The notes beneath the pieces are model-generated. The model had not been told where the DNA came from. It did no database searches and saw only the letters and a list, made by a program, of their open reading frames with translations. Of a stretch of 41,735 nucleotides of DNA, positions 34,171 to 41,735 are shown piece by piece. The DNA is taken from contig CAJUDQ010000009.1 of the NCBI GenBank assembly GCA_910585215.1, positions 1 to 41,735 on the forward strand. Reading direction: 5' to 3'. The translations under genes were made by a program, and so were the position numbers. The number at the start of each line of letters is the position of its first letter. Position 1 is the first letter of the stretch. Origin of the DNA: an uncultured Lachnospiraceae bacterium. Its GTDB lineage: Bacteria > Bacillota > Clostridia > Lachnospirales > Lachnospiraceae.

Positions 34171-34268
34171 ATTATATACCACACAAAAGAAAAAGTCACT
34201 GCTTTTGGCAAGAACGTTGATTTTTAGGCAAGAACGTCAAGATGATGTATCTTTGCGGTTTGGAACGT
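34171..34268 (-). promoter_or_regulatory. Activator-type promoter with spaced ACGTTC direct repeats
   Basis: On the minus strand, TATAAT (34171-34176) lacks a recognisable -35. Just upstream, ACGTTCTTGCC occurs twice with a 20-base period (34207-34217 and 34227-34237), and a shorter ACGTTC copy lies at 34263-34268. Direct repeats two helical turns apart, abutting a missing -35, are the arrangement used by response regulators such as the LytTR and OmpR types. Confidence 0.55.
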
Positions 34269-34287
34269 CACTTTTCCAATCCTCTCC

Positions 34288-35010
34288 CTATGGAAACATC
34301 AACTCCTCCACTGTCACAAATTCATACCCCTCTTTTTGCAGCGCATCCACAATCCGAATCGCTGCCCTCACTGATGTATCAAAAATATCGTGCAGCAAAA
34401 TAATATCCCCATCCTCTACATCTCTTAATACCTTCTCCACCACCGCATCTTCATTCTGCACACTCCAGTCTAACGGGTCCACGTCCCAAAGCACAATAAA
34501 CATATCCAACTCTTTTTTCATCTGCTTTGTACACTCCCCATACGGCGGCCTCAAATATCCTGTCCCCTCTCCGATAATGCTCTCTATCAGTTCACTCGTT
34601 TTCTTTACCTCCGCAATCGCCGCTTCACAGGACAATGTATTCATCTGCACATGCGTATAGGTATGATTTCCTATCAAATGCCCCTCTTCTTTCATCCTTT
34701 GAATAGTATCTGGATATTGTTCTACTTTCTCTCCCACAACAAAAAAAGTAGCCTTTGCATTTCTCTCCTTCAGCCCATCCAAAAGCCCCTCTGTGCCTTC
34801 TCCCGGACCGTCATCAAATGTAAGCGCTACTCTTTTTTTATCTTCAAAAAGGCTTTCTTCCTCTTTTCCTTCCTCTTCCATATCCTGACTGCGGTTTATG
34901 GCAGCCTCTCTTACCCTGTCTTTCCTCTCCATTCGATTCATCTGTACCGTAAATATGTATAAAGCTGCAATCAGAAAAATATATAAATATTTCTTATAGC
35001 TGTTTTTCAT
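34288..35010 (-). CDS. Membrane-anchored polysaccharide deacetylase
   Basis: A 240-residue carbohydrate esterase family 4 (NodB) protein that removes acetyl groups from amino-sugar polymers such as peptidoglycan. One N-terminal membrane segment (about 8-22) and an acidic linker precede the NodB domain. The catalytic and metal motifs are all present: TFDDGP (64-69), His116 and His120 in GNHTYTH, RPPYG (154-158), WDVDPLDW (175-182) and ILLHD with His207. It therefore looks active and acts outside the cell. It lies between the leucine-rich-repeat gene and the AAA ATPase, 77 bases from the latter, with no shared operon evident. Confidence 0.92.
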   Translation of the reverse strand: MKNSYKKYLYIFLIAALYIFTVQMNRMERKDRVREAAINRSQDMEEEGKEEESLFEDKKRVALTFDDGPGEGTEGLLDGLKERNAKATFFVVGEKVEQYPDTIQRMKEEGHLIGNHTYTHVQMNTLSCEAAIAEVKKTSELIESIIGEGTGYLRPPYGECTKQMKKELDMFIVLWDVDPLDWSVQNEDAVVEKVLRDVEDGDIILLHDIFDTSVRAAIRIVDALQKEGYEFVTVEELMFP

Positions 35011-35087
35011 AGATAAAACACATTCTCCATTCCTAAAACATTTACTATATTTATATTTTCCTTATTTCGCTGTTATTACAAAAACAT

Positions 35088-36383
35088 TTACAGATTCCAT
35101 AACGAAAAAGAAGGTATTTTAAGTACTGATTTTACAATATCAAATGTATCATTTGTTACGGTTACAAAAAATTTCGGATGATATTTTTCCTGATATTCAT
35201 TTATTACTTTTTCTTTCTTCCCTTCACAGTTTATCTTTACCGGAACAATCTCTTCCTCATCCTCATAAATAAATTCAACCGGCTCCTTTTCACTTCCAGT
35301 CCAATAATAAGGGATATCCTTTATCCCTGAAACCAGAAGCTGCTGCAAAACAAACTGCTCCAGCAGAGCATGATGTTTGAATTCATAGGGATAAATTGTT
35401 TTTACAATATCTGCAAACTGAATATTGTATGCATAGGTTAACATTCCAATATCCTGATAATATAATTTAAAACCTCTGTTTTTTTTATTTTCTTTCAAAG
35501 GTTTTTTCACTTCTTTTAAAGCGTCAACCTTAAAAATCATCTGCCTGTCTTCCAGCCATTCAAGTGCCTTGTACCAGTCATTGATTCCTGTAAAGTAAGC
35601 AGATATTCCATATTGAAAACTTTTCTCTGGTGAATCGAGCTGCGCTGCTACATCAGAGTAAATTCGATGAACCTTTGCTCTGAATTTTAAATCTGATATA
35701 CTGTTGATTTCTTTCAAACAGGCCTGATATACTTGTGTTCTTGCCTCATTGACTTTCTCCAGATTTCTTGTATCCATATAAGTTTGCACTACTTTTGGCA
35801 TACCACCCGTAATAAAATATACTTTAATATACAGTCGGATTTTTTCCAGCATTTCTGTTGAAAGCTCTTTTTCTGCATGATGTTCAACTGCATTTAAAAG
35901 TTCTCTGTCATTATTTATAATAAAAAATTCTTTCAGACTCACTGGCTGCACAGAATAAATATCCAGCTTCTGTAAAAGACCGGGTGATAAACAAAGCTTT
36001 TGTATACGAAAAGAAGTAATCAGACAGATATTATAATCCATCAGATTATATACAACAAACCGGAGAATATCAGCCGCTGTATATTCCCCTGTTTTTTCTA
36101 TATTAAAATGGTCAAAGACAATCAGAATATCTTCTTTTTTTTCATCTGTACCGATATATCCTTTTACCTCTTCATCAAATTTCTTTCTTAAAAGTTCTCC
36201 CCTGTAAATAAAATTATTTTTGTCTTTCTCTAAATCCACCAGAATCAGTTTCTTGTAATACTTCTGACCAAACTCCTTTATTGCCGTGGTTTTTCCGACA
36301 GATTTTGCTCCGGTAATCAACAATGGCTGTTTATCCGCTTTCTTTTTCCACAAAGCAAGCTTTTCTACAATTTCTCTGTACAA
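35088..36383 (-). CDS. AAA-14/DUF4143-type ATPase in the two-component operon
   Basis: A cytoplasmic ATPase of the ATP-binding/DUF4143 group. Walker A is GAKSVGKTT near the N-terminus. The Walker B segment reads ILIVFDHFN, with His where this group usually has Glu, so activity may be altered. GGMPKVVQTYM starts the middle region, and the C-terminus (FKLYYQDIGMLTY, then a long HALLEQFVLQQLL part) is DUF4143-like. The TTG at 36383 has GAAGG seven bases upstream and starts one base after the kinase stop codon. An alternative TTG at 36407 would overlap the kinase by 23 bases but lacks a ribosome site. Function in this family is not established. Confidence 0.8.
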   Translation of the reverse strand: MYREIVEKLALWKKKADKQPLLITGAKSVGKTTAIKEFGQKYYKKLILVDLEKDKNNFIYRGELLRKKFDEEVKGYIGTDEKKEDILIVFDHFNIEKTGEYTAADILRFVVYNLMDYNICLITSFRIQKLCLSPGLLQKLDIYSVQPVSLKEFFIINNDRELLNAVEHHAEKELSTEMLEKIRLYIKVYFITGGMPKVVQTYMDTRNLEKVNEARTQVYQACLKEINSISDLKFRAKVHRIYSDVAAQLDSPEKSFQYGISAYFTGINDWYKALEWLEDRQMIFKVDALKEVKKPLKENKKNRGFKLYYQDIGMLTYAYNIQFADIVKTIYPYEFKHHALLEQFVLQQLLVSGIKDIPYYWTGSEKEPVEFIYEDEEEIVPVKINCEGKKEKVINEYQEKYHPKFFVTVTNDTFDIVKSVLKIPSFSLWNL

Positions 36384-36384
36384 A

Positions 36385-37062
36385 TCAATTCCTTCTTTCG
36401 TTCTCAAAATGTAATGTTACTGTAATGTATCCCTCTTTATACATGATATGGATTTTACCGTTCTGAAGCTTCATTATCTCATCGGCAATCGCAAGTCCAA
36501 ACCCCTGTCCACCCATTTTTCTTGAAGCTGCCTTATCAATTCTATAATAAGGCTCTGTCAGTTTTTCAAGCTCTTCTTCCATGATTTCCTCTGCTCTGTT
36601 TTTAATACTCACCACTGTTTCATTCTCCAGATTTTCTGCGGCTATTTCTGCCACACCCTCTTCTGTAGAATATCTGAGCGCATTTTCCATAATTACATCA
36701 AATAATTCCTCTAACAGTATCTTATCCGTATATATCTCGATATCAGAACAACAATTTATCTGAAAATTCAGTTTTCGCTGTTCAGATTCTTCCAGTCTTT
36801 TTTTTGCATTTTCAAGCTCATTACAAAGTAGAACCGGCTCCATTTTTGTCTCGTGCAGATGATTATGTAAAATTTCATACATATATTTTTTATCGGCATA
36901 TCCTGCAAGAATATCTGACAATCCTCTTATTTTTTCTGCAAATTCAAAAATTTTGTCGCCGTCTACCATTTTATTTGATATAAATTCTGAGTATCCACTA
37001 ATGGCAGAAAGGATGTTCTTTATTTCATGTACTGATAAATCCAAATATTCTTTATTATCCAT
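36385..37062 (-). CDS. Minimal soluble histidine kinase
   Basis: A 225-residue kinase with no membrane segment and no input domain. The H-box is at the very start (VHEIKNILSAISGYSEF, phosphoacceptor His12), followed by a helical linker and a HATPase_c domain with the N-box ENALRYS (Asn127), an F-box-like PYYRIDK (171-177) and the G2 box GGQGFGLAIA (184-193). The G1 DxGxG motif is replaced by NRAEEI. It probably receives its signal through a partner protein rather than its own sensor domain. AGGAGA precedes the ATG, 23 bases after the response regulator. It should phosphorylate that regulator. Confidence 0.88.
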   Translation of the reverse strand: MDNKEYLDLSVHEIKNILSAISGYSEFISNKMVDGDKIFEFAEKIRGLSDILAGYADKKYMYEILHNHLHETKMEPVLLCNELENAKKRLEESEQRKLNFQINCCSDIEIYTDKILLEELFDVIMENALRYSTEEGVAEIAAENLENETVVSIKNRAEEIMEEELEKLTEPYYRIDKAASRKMGGQGFGLAIADEIMKLQNGKIHIMYKEGYITVTLHFENERRN

Positions 37063-37085
37063 CCATGCTTCTCCTATTATTTTAT

Positions 37086-37757
37086 CTATTCTATTTTGTA
37101 TCCTACATTTCTCACTGTTTTAATTCTTATGCGTTCATTTCCGATTTTCTGCCGTAATGTTTTGATATGCATATCAACGGTTCTTGATTCTCCTTGAAAA
37201 TCAAAGCCCCAGACAGCCTCCATAATCTTGTCTCTTGAAAGTACGATGCCCTTATTTATCATAAGATATTTTAGTAATTCGTATTCTTTGTATGTTACAT
37301 TCTTTTCTTCTCCGTCAATTGTCACAATTCGACGGTCATTATCCACAATAATTGCTCCGACTTTTAAAATATCCTGCGCGGTTCCATTTCTTCTGCATCT
37401 TCGAAGCAGAGCTTTTACTCTTGAATTAAACTCCATCACACCAAACGGCTTTGTTATGTAATCATCTGCTCCCACATCAAGACATTTCACCTTTTCCATT
37501 TCGCTTCCTTTTGCAGTTACCATAATTACAGGAATATCTTTTGTCCTCTCTTCCTTTCTCAGTCTTGACAGCAATTTTATACCATCATCATCCGGCAACA
37601 TAATATCAAGAATAATCATGTCAGGAATTCTTCTTGCCAGTTCTTTGTCTAGTTCTCTTGCCAGAAAGATTGGTTTTGCTTCATAACCATTATTATTTAA
37701 TGTATAACATTCAATCTCACTTATATCAGCATCGTCTTCAACAACATACACAAACAT
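37086..37757 (-). CDS. OmpR/PhoB-family response regulator
   Basis: A 224-residue DNA-binding response regulator. The receiver domain has the acidic pocket Glu7/Asp8/Asp9, phosphoacceptor Asp51 (ILDIMLPDDDG), Thr81 and Lys103 (TKPFG). The C-terminal winged helix shows the OmpR pattern YKEYELLKYLM and SRTVDMHIKTLRQKIG. The ATG at 37757 is chosen because TGGGGTG lies five bases upstream; a longer start four codons earlier has no site. It is the first gene of an operon with the minimal kinase and the AAA ATPase. The inverted repeat around its promoter may be its own binding site. Confidence 0.94.
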   Translation of the reverse strand: MFVYVVEDDADISEIECYTLNNNGYEAKPIFLARELDKELARRIPDMIILDIMLPDDDGIKLLSRLRKEERTKDIPVIMVTAKGSEMEKVKCLDVGADDYITKPFGVMEFNSRVKALLRRCRRNGTAQDILKVGAIIVDNDRRIVTIDGEEKNVTYKEYELLKYLMINKGIVLSRDKIMEAVWGFDFQGESRTVDMHIKTLRQKIGNERIRIKTVRNVGYKIE

Positions 37758-37801
37758 ATCGCACCCCACATAATTTTATTTGATATTTGAAACTTGTACA
37801 G

Positions 37802-37835
37802 TTCACCTTTATATATTAATCAATAAAATGGTGAA
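37802..37835 (-). promoter_or_regulatory. Promoter of the two-component operon inside an inverted repeat
   Basis: TTCACC and GGTGAA (37802-37807 and 37830-37835) form a six-base dyad. On the minus strand the upstream half serves as a -35 (TTCACC), with TATAAA (37808-37813) 16 bases on, and the second half lies at the expected start site. This is consistent with autoregulation. Confidence 0.45.
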
Positions 37836-37867
37836 TGTAAATAGAAATTTTACTTTTTTACATACTA

Positions 37868-37895
37868 TTTACATTGGACAGATTTGATGTATAAT
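37868..37895 (+). promoter_or_regulatory. Promoter of the AraC-family regulator
   Basis: TTTACA (37868-37873), a 16-base spacer and a perfect TATAAT (37890-37895) lie about 85 bases before the start codon. Confidence 0.6.
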
Positions 37896-37980
37896 AAAAA
37901 TAGATAGATTTATGACGCAAAGAAACAAACATAACTTTTATAAAATATACGATTATCACATAATATAAAGGAGGTATAAG

Positions 37981-38853
37981 ATGTCCAACAAAAAAATAGA
38001 GGCCATGAAAATAATATGTTTTGATTCAAATACAGCAATACATTTTAATTTATGCGGAACATTTGAATCTCCTTCACCGGAATGGATGCATCTGACCAGA
38101 AATCTGATTGATTTTGAACTGATGGCTGTTACTGATGGCGCGTTGTATATTGCAGATTCAGACAAAGAATATGTGGTATCAGAAGGAGAATATCTGCTGA
38201 TGAGTCCTGATAACTATCAACATGGCTATCAACAAAGCGATTGTAAATTTTACTGGCTTCATTTTTCTGTTTCAGACAGCAGTTTTTGGCTGCTAAATGA
38301 GTCAGAATTTTCCTATAACAGTGATAAAATCTATATTCCTTCCACTGGAAGACTGTCTTTTATAGAACGAATCGTTGTGCTGATGAAACAGCTTCAGGAT
38401 TCCGAGAAACGCTATCATAACAGCCTTTTAAATAATACTTTAACTTCTGCTGTTATCTATGAGCTGTATTGTCAGGGAACCATATACAAAAAATATAACG
38501 ACCAGAAAAAATCCATGCAGATTTATAATGATATTGTTGATTATATCAGCTATCATGCCTGCGAAAATATACGGGTATCAGAAATTGCGGATTATTTTGG
38601 ATATAATGAAAAATATCTGTCCACCCTGTTTAAAAAATTGTCAGGAATTTCATTGAAGCAGTTTATGCTCCGTGCCAAAATGGATGTGGCAAAGGCTGAG
38701 CTTACTGATACCAATCACAGTATCGCACAGATTGCATATAATGTAGGCTTTAATGACACACATAATTTTACAAATTCATTTAAAAAGGTTACCGGACTTT
38801 CGCCGAGTGCCTATCGGGAAAGCTATGCCAAACGTGCTTTGTTTCACAAATAA
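37981..38853 (+). CDS. AraC-family transcriptional regulator
   Basis: A 290-residue regulator with an N-terminal cupin-like sensing domain (FELMAVTDGALYIAD and YVVSEGEYLLMSPDN, about 45-80) and the typical pair of helix-turn-helix motifs at the C-terminus: IRVSEIADYFGYNEKYLSTLF and HSIAQIAYNVGFNDTHNFTNS, ending in KKVTGLSPSAYR. Regulators of this kind usually respond to a sugar or related small molecule. No sugar-utilisation genes lie beside it, so the regulon is unknown. AGGAGG lies before the ATG. It is divergent from the two-component operon and followed by a terminator. Confidence 0.92.
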   Translation: MSNKKIEAMKIICFDSNTAIHFNLCGTFESPSPEWMHLTRNLIDFELMAVTDGALYIADSDKEYVVSEGEYLLMSPDNYQHGYQQSDCKFYWLHFSVSDSSFWLLNESEFSYNSDKIYIPSTGRLSFIERIVVLMKQLQDSEKRYHNSLLNNTLTSAVIYELYCQGTIYKKYNDQKKSMQIYNDIVDYISYHACENIRVSEIADYFGYNEKYLSTLFKKLSGISLKQFMLRAKMDVAKAELTDTNHSIAQIAYNVGFNDTHNFTNSFKKVTGLSPSAYRESYAKRALFHK

Positions 38854-38910
38854 CTGCCAGGTAGAAGCTGTATTTATGGAAAATACAGAATAAATACTGA
38901 TAAAAAATAA

Positions 38911-38944
38911 AACAGACCGCTTATTAAAAATACTGCGGTTTGTT
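38911..38944 (+). terminator. Terminator after the AraC-family gene
   Basis: AACAGACCGC pairs with GCGGTTTGTT (ten pairs, one G-U) around a 14-base loop, followed by TTGTTT. It is 58 bases after the stop codon. Confidence 0.65.
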
Positions 38945-39068
38945 TTGTTTCTTTTTACTATTCTTTTGTTTTCTATCTTTTGTTACAAACATATATTACT
39001 TTGAAAAAATCTTTCTTTTCAATGATATTCACAATTCAAACAAATACTTGCTGATTTACTCAACTCTG

Positions 39069-39842
39069 TTATTCCTCTTCTCTATCAGATTCAATAAAAT
39101 TACACCTGTTTACCACAATGCACCCACAAAAAAGAAAAACAACAGATAGAGTAAAAAAGACAAAAGCAGATATAAAATAATCTTTTTCACTTTTATGCAT
39201 ATAAAATATAAGATAAGAAAACAAATTTGTTTTCAATATATATTCGTATATTCTGTATAAAGTTTTTTCAGCCAATTCCAAAAAATCTCCCGATATTGCA
39301 TATATAGCAATCATAAAAAGATTTACACTTTCCACCAAAATAAATCCATTACTACTGCCAAAAAGTATTGCCGCCAAATTGATAGCAAGGGTGACAGCAA
39401 ATAAATACATAGAATAAATAAACAGATAAAAAAATAATGTTTTTCCTGTTTTCACATCTATTGTTACTTCTGAAAAAATTTTTGTAATAAATCCTCCCGC
39501 CACCAGCATAATTGCCAGATAAAAAATAGTAAACAAATATAGCTGCAAGGACTCTTTTAAAAACCAGCTCGTTCTTTTACGGCATCTTGAAAAAAAATAA
39601 ATGCTTGCCACTGAAAAATGTCTGTATATATATGTTCCAAAAAATATCTGAAAAAATAATAATGGAGTAAACCAAAAAGTCAATTCGGGCAAATATTGCC
39701 GATAGTTTTTTACATGTTGCATTGCAAACCGTAAAATAATTTCTGACACTTGAAAGCCATTATCATTGTTTACAGCCAGCTCTAACATACAGAATACACC
39801 ACAGCATACAGCTATTCCCAAAAAACGCAGGTAATATTTCAT
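39069..39842 (-). CDS. ABC-2-like transport permease (orphan)
   Basis: A 257-residue protein with about six membrane segments (around 7-20, 55-75, 98-120, 130-155, 170-195 and 230-245) in the pattern of bacterial ABC-2/DUF2705-like permeases. The cytoplasmic segment SRCRKRTSWFLKES resembles the coupling-helix region. No ATPase gene is beside it. It is the last of three co-directional genes; the other permease is the first. Such permeases commonly act in peptide export or in self-immunity, but nothing here fixes the substrate. The Shine-Dalgarno GGGAGGAG is about 12 bases from the ATG, longer than usual. Confidence 0.7.
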   Translation of the reverse strand: MKYYLRFLGIAVCCGVFCMLELAVNNDNGFQVSEIILRFAMQHVKNYRQYLPELTFWFTPLLFFQIFFGTYIYRHFSVASIYFFSRCRKRTSWFLKESLQLYLFTIFYLAIMLVAGGFITKIFSEVTIDVKTGKTLFFYLFIYSMYLFAVTLAINLAAILFGSSNGFILVESVNLFMIAIYAISGDFLELAEKTLYRIYEYILKTNLFSYLIFYMHKSEKDYFISAFVFFTLSVVFLFCGCIVVNRCNFIESDREEE

Positions 39843-39894
39843 AATTATTACATGCTCCTCCCTTTATATAATACGTAGTTGACATTTTATGTGT

Positions 39895-40581
39895 TCAATT
39901 ATATGGATACTTTGAAATAAATTTTCTTTTTAATTCCGTAAAACGTTGCACTGCTTCCTCCGAACTTAAAAAAAATTCATTGTTTCTTACATCATCATAG
40001 TTGACATAGGTACTTTCATTATCCAAAGGAACTGTCAATGTATTTTCAATCTCCTCATAACAGAAAATCGGCGCAACCAGAAACCTGTCACTTTGTATAT
40101 AAATTACAGACTTTTCATTCCATGTTTGAAGCTGTCTGTGTAAAAATACAAGATATGTTTTTCCTGGAATCATTTCATTTACAAACCCCATATTTATTGC
40201 GCCTTTTCCAGGTTGCGCTCTTAATTCTTCTGACACTGATATCAGCGTACCTGATCTTGCTATTTCTATCATATCTCCTTCTGCCAGCCCTTCTCCTTTA
40301 AAGACTGAAAGTATACGTACCTTTTGTGTTGTGCTGGAAAAACGATATGTAAACGTATCTTCACATTGTACAGCTAAAATAATTTTACTTAAATCGAGCA
40401 TTTCATTCATTACTTCAACCTGCCGCATAGCAAGTTCATCCGGTAAAAGAGCAATCAGAAAATGATTGATGGGGTCCTCTTCCTCATTATAATCTGTAAA
40501 GGAACTTTTGTTATATAAGCCAATACAAACAGTAATAATAAATACAATAGCTGTAATTCCTATAAAAAATCTTGGCTTCAT
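39895..40581 (-). CDS. Membrane-anchored protein of unknown function between two permeases
   Basis: I do not recognise a family. The 228 residues begin with one hydrophobic helix (about 6-23), followed by an acidic linker and an extracytoplasmic domain of mainly beta character, with recurring YRFSSTTQKVRILSVFKGEG and GKTYLVFLHRQL elements. No lipobox cysteine is seen, so it is likely held by the helix. Lying between two permeases, it may be an accessory subunit or substrate-binding part of the same transporter. AGGAGG precedes the ATG. Confidence 0.65.
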   Translation of the reverse strand: MKPRFFIGITAIVFIITVCIGLYNKSSFTDYNEEEDPINHFLIALLPDELAMRQVEVMNEMLDLSKIILAVQCEDTFTYRFSSTTQKVRILSVFKGEGLAEGDMIEIARSGTLISVSEELRAQPGKGAINMGFVNEMIPGKTYLVFLHRQLQTWNEKSVIYIQSDRFLVAPIFCYEEIENTLTVPLDNESTYVNYDDVRNNEFFLSSEEAVQRFTELKRKFISKYPYN

Positions 40582-40623
40582 CTTTATTTCCCTCCTTTCT
40601 TTAAAACCAAGTAATCATCTTCA

Positions 40624-41469
40624 TTATATCAAATCATCTCTGATTGTTTTTATTTTTATAAATATAAGAGATATAAATAATAATATTATCAGAAAAATAA
40701 AATACGCTGAAAAATTATACTTCATAGCCGGTACATTAAACATTCTCAGAATAAAATAATAATTAAGCGTATAGCCCAAACCAAGTCCTTTTTCCAAAAC
40801 GGATAGAAGATAAAACAAAATATATACAGGGAAAAAAGTAAATACTTTATATTTGAAAAACGGCAGCGTAGAAACTGCAAAATTGAATACAGCTAATATT
40901 CCTGATACAATTCCAAATAGAACTGTCAAAAGAGCTGCGTATATAATTTTATGAGGAACGCCTATCTGATATAAAAAATATAGATTTTCTCTTTCTATTG
41001 TTTGAATAAAATCAATATTTGAGGGTTCTCCCGCTGACTGCATATCAAAGCAGATACATTCCAGCAAAAGTTCCATTAAAAAAGGAACCGTAAAAATAAA
41101 AAAAGTAATCAGAAAAACAGAAATCACTTTTCCATACCAATAATTTTTACACCCTGTTCTTGATACAATATATGTTTTCATTTTTGTATTTTTATCTGTA
41201 AGATAAGCGCATGCCGTAGGCAGTACCACCAATAAAGGGTAATATTCCATCATAAAATACCCAATAGTTGACCAGTCAGATAAGGTCAATAATTTTATCG
41301 GGTCATACATTTGGCTTATATATTTTACTTCTTCATCTTGATAAAGATTGTGAAACATATTTTGATAAAAATTTGCAAGAACAAAAAATAATAAAATAAA
41401 AAAAGTAAATACAACTGTTTTTTTTCGAAACAGTTCCGATAACTGCATTTTTATTGAATATATAAGCAT
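40624..41469 (-). CDS. ABC-2-like transport permease (second orphan)
   Basis: A 281-residue membrane protein with about six hydrophobic segments (around 18-34, 74-90, 112-132, 178-200, 208-230 and 255-275). It has the N-terminal amphipathic start MQLSELFRKKTVVFTF and a cytoplasmic TDKNTKMKTYIVSRTGCKNYWYGK loop typical of ABC-2 exporters, split here to show only its position near residues 88-111. GGAGG lies seven bases before the ATG. It is the first gene in the three-gene group, so the ATPase gene, if there is one, most likely lies beyond the contig end. Confidence 0.72.
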   Translation of the reverse strand: MLIYSIKMQLSELFRKKTVVFTFFILLFFVLANFYQNMFHNLYQDEEVKYISQMYDPIKLLTLSDWSTIGYFMMEYYPLLVVLPTACAYLTDKNTKMKTYIVSRTGCKNYWYGKVISVFLITFFIFTVPFLMELLLECICFDMQSAGEPSNIDFIQTIERENLYFLYQIGVPHKIIYAALLTVLFGIVSGILAVFNFAVSTLPFFKYKVFTFFPVYILFYLLSVLEKGLGLGYTLNYYFILRMFNVPAMKYNFSAYFIFLIILLFISLIFIKIKTIRDDLI

Positions 41470-41712
41470 AAATACTTCCTCCAGATAGTAAAGTGTATAA
41501 AAACTTATTTTTAATGGTATAAAAGACTGCCTATTATTTTAAATTCAGCAGTTTTATATATCAATAAAAATATTTATATATTCTTTATGTATCCAAATAG
41601 CACAAATCAATGTGTATTATATGTGTATGCGATATATGCTGAATATCTTTCATCATTTCCAGAAAAATATAATCTGAATGGGGAAATTTGCAGCCAACCT
41701 TCTTTTATTTTT
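41470..41712. other. Upstream region of the permease genes, no gene seen
   Basis: A/T-rich sequence containing a short minus-strand frame of about 40 codons bounded by stops, with no ribosome site. It probably holds the promoter of the permease genes, though no -35/-10 pair is convincing. Confidence 0.4.
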
Positions 41713-41735
41713 AGATCGGAAGAGCGTCGTGTAGG
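41713..41735. other. Illumina sequencing adapter at the contig end
   Basis: The last 23 bases begin AGATCGGAAGAGCGTCGTGT and match the Illumina TruSeq read-through adapter as remembered. They are not genomic DNA; the genomic sequence ends at 41712. Confidence 0.97.

Noticed and set aside
34207..34237. Assignment of the direct repeats to a LytTR regulator
   Set aside because: LytTR sites usually have a 21-base period and a different core; no LytTR gene is in the window, so only a generic activator site is claimed.
41520..41712. A short minus-strand frame that might be the missing ABC ATPase's end
   Set aside because: Bounded by stops on both sides within about 40 codons and without ATPase motifs.
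1..41735. CRISPR arrays, tRNA genes, prophage or insertion sequences
   Set aside because: Looked for; no spaced direct repeat array, no tRNA cloverleaf and no transposase or integrase motifs were seen.

Overview
The window reads as low-GC, anaerobic Firmicutes DNA, most likely from a gut Lachnospiraceae. The support is a minus-strand housekeeping block in the order dnaG - rpoD - trmK - uridine-kinase-like gene - rnpB, strong AGGAGG ribosome binding sites, a threonine T-box in front of thrS, class D sortases, BspA-type leucine-rich repeats and a Wzy-type ligase. No species call is possible from sequence reading alone. The right end of the contig carries 23 bases of Illumina adapter, so the true genomic sequence stops at 41712.

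Layout. (1) 1-6290, minus strand: the 5' end of RNase P RNA, a TGS-domain nucleoside kinase, TrmK, the primary sigma factor, primase and purine nucleoside phosphorylase. (2) 6291-12350, plus strand: a surface-protein locus. It has a small, apparently highly expressed secreted protein with a C-terminal sorting-like signal, two class D sortases, a four-helix membrane protein and a membrane-anchored CotH-kinase protein. A convergent beta-propeller-like protein follows (12395-13735). (3) 13984-18643: a cytoplasmic GH43 arabinanase, a one-helix membrane protein and thrS with its complete T-box leader. (4) 18643-24146: a 58-residue membrane peptide and an O-antigen-ligase-like polymerase, convergent with a large Ig-like (BIG2) repeat protein. 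(5) 24346-26260: a DUF1653 protein and NADP isocitrate dehydrogenase.

(6) 26437-30604, minus strand: a tight three-gene operon of a divergent HSP90-family ATPase followed by two paralogous helical proteins that share a CYVC-x-H motif. This is the best candidate here for an undescribed system. (7) 30899-34084: a BspA-like leucine-rich-repeat surface protein ending in NPKTG. Its gene carries a 9-base poly-G tract at codons 83-86 and recombinogenic repeats, and it lies behind a promoter with spaced direct repeats. (8) 34288-37757: a polysaccharide deacetylase, then an operon of a response regulator, a minimal soluble histidine kinase and an AAA/DUF4143 ATPase. (9) 37981-41712: an AraC regulator, then three minus-strand genes encoding two ABC-2-like permeases around a membrane-anchored protein of unknown function. 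Their ATPase is not in the window.

Overall, a conserved replication, transcription and translation core is interleaved with cell-surface functions (sortase substrates, adhesin-like repeat proteins, glycan enzymes) and local regulators. Domain names are family assignments made by reading motifs; no database search was run.
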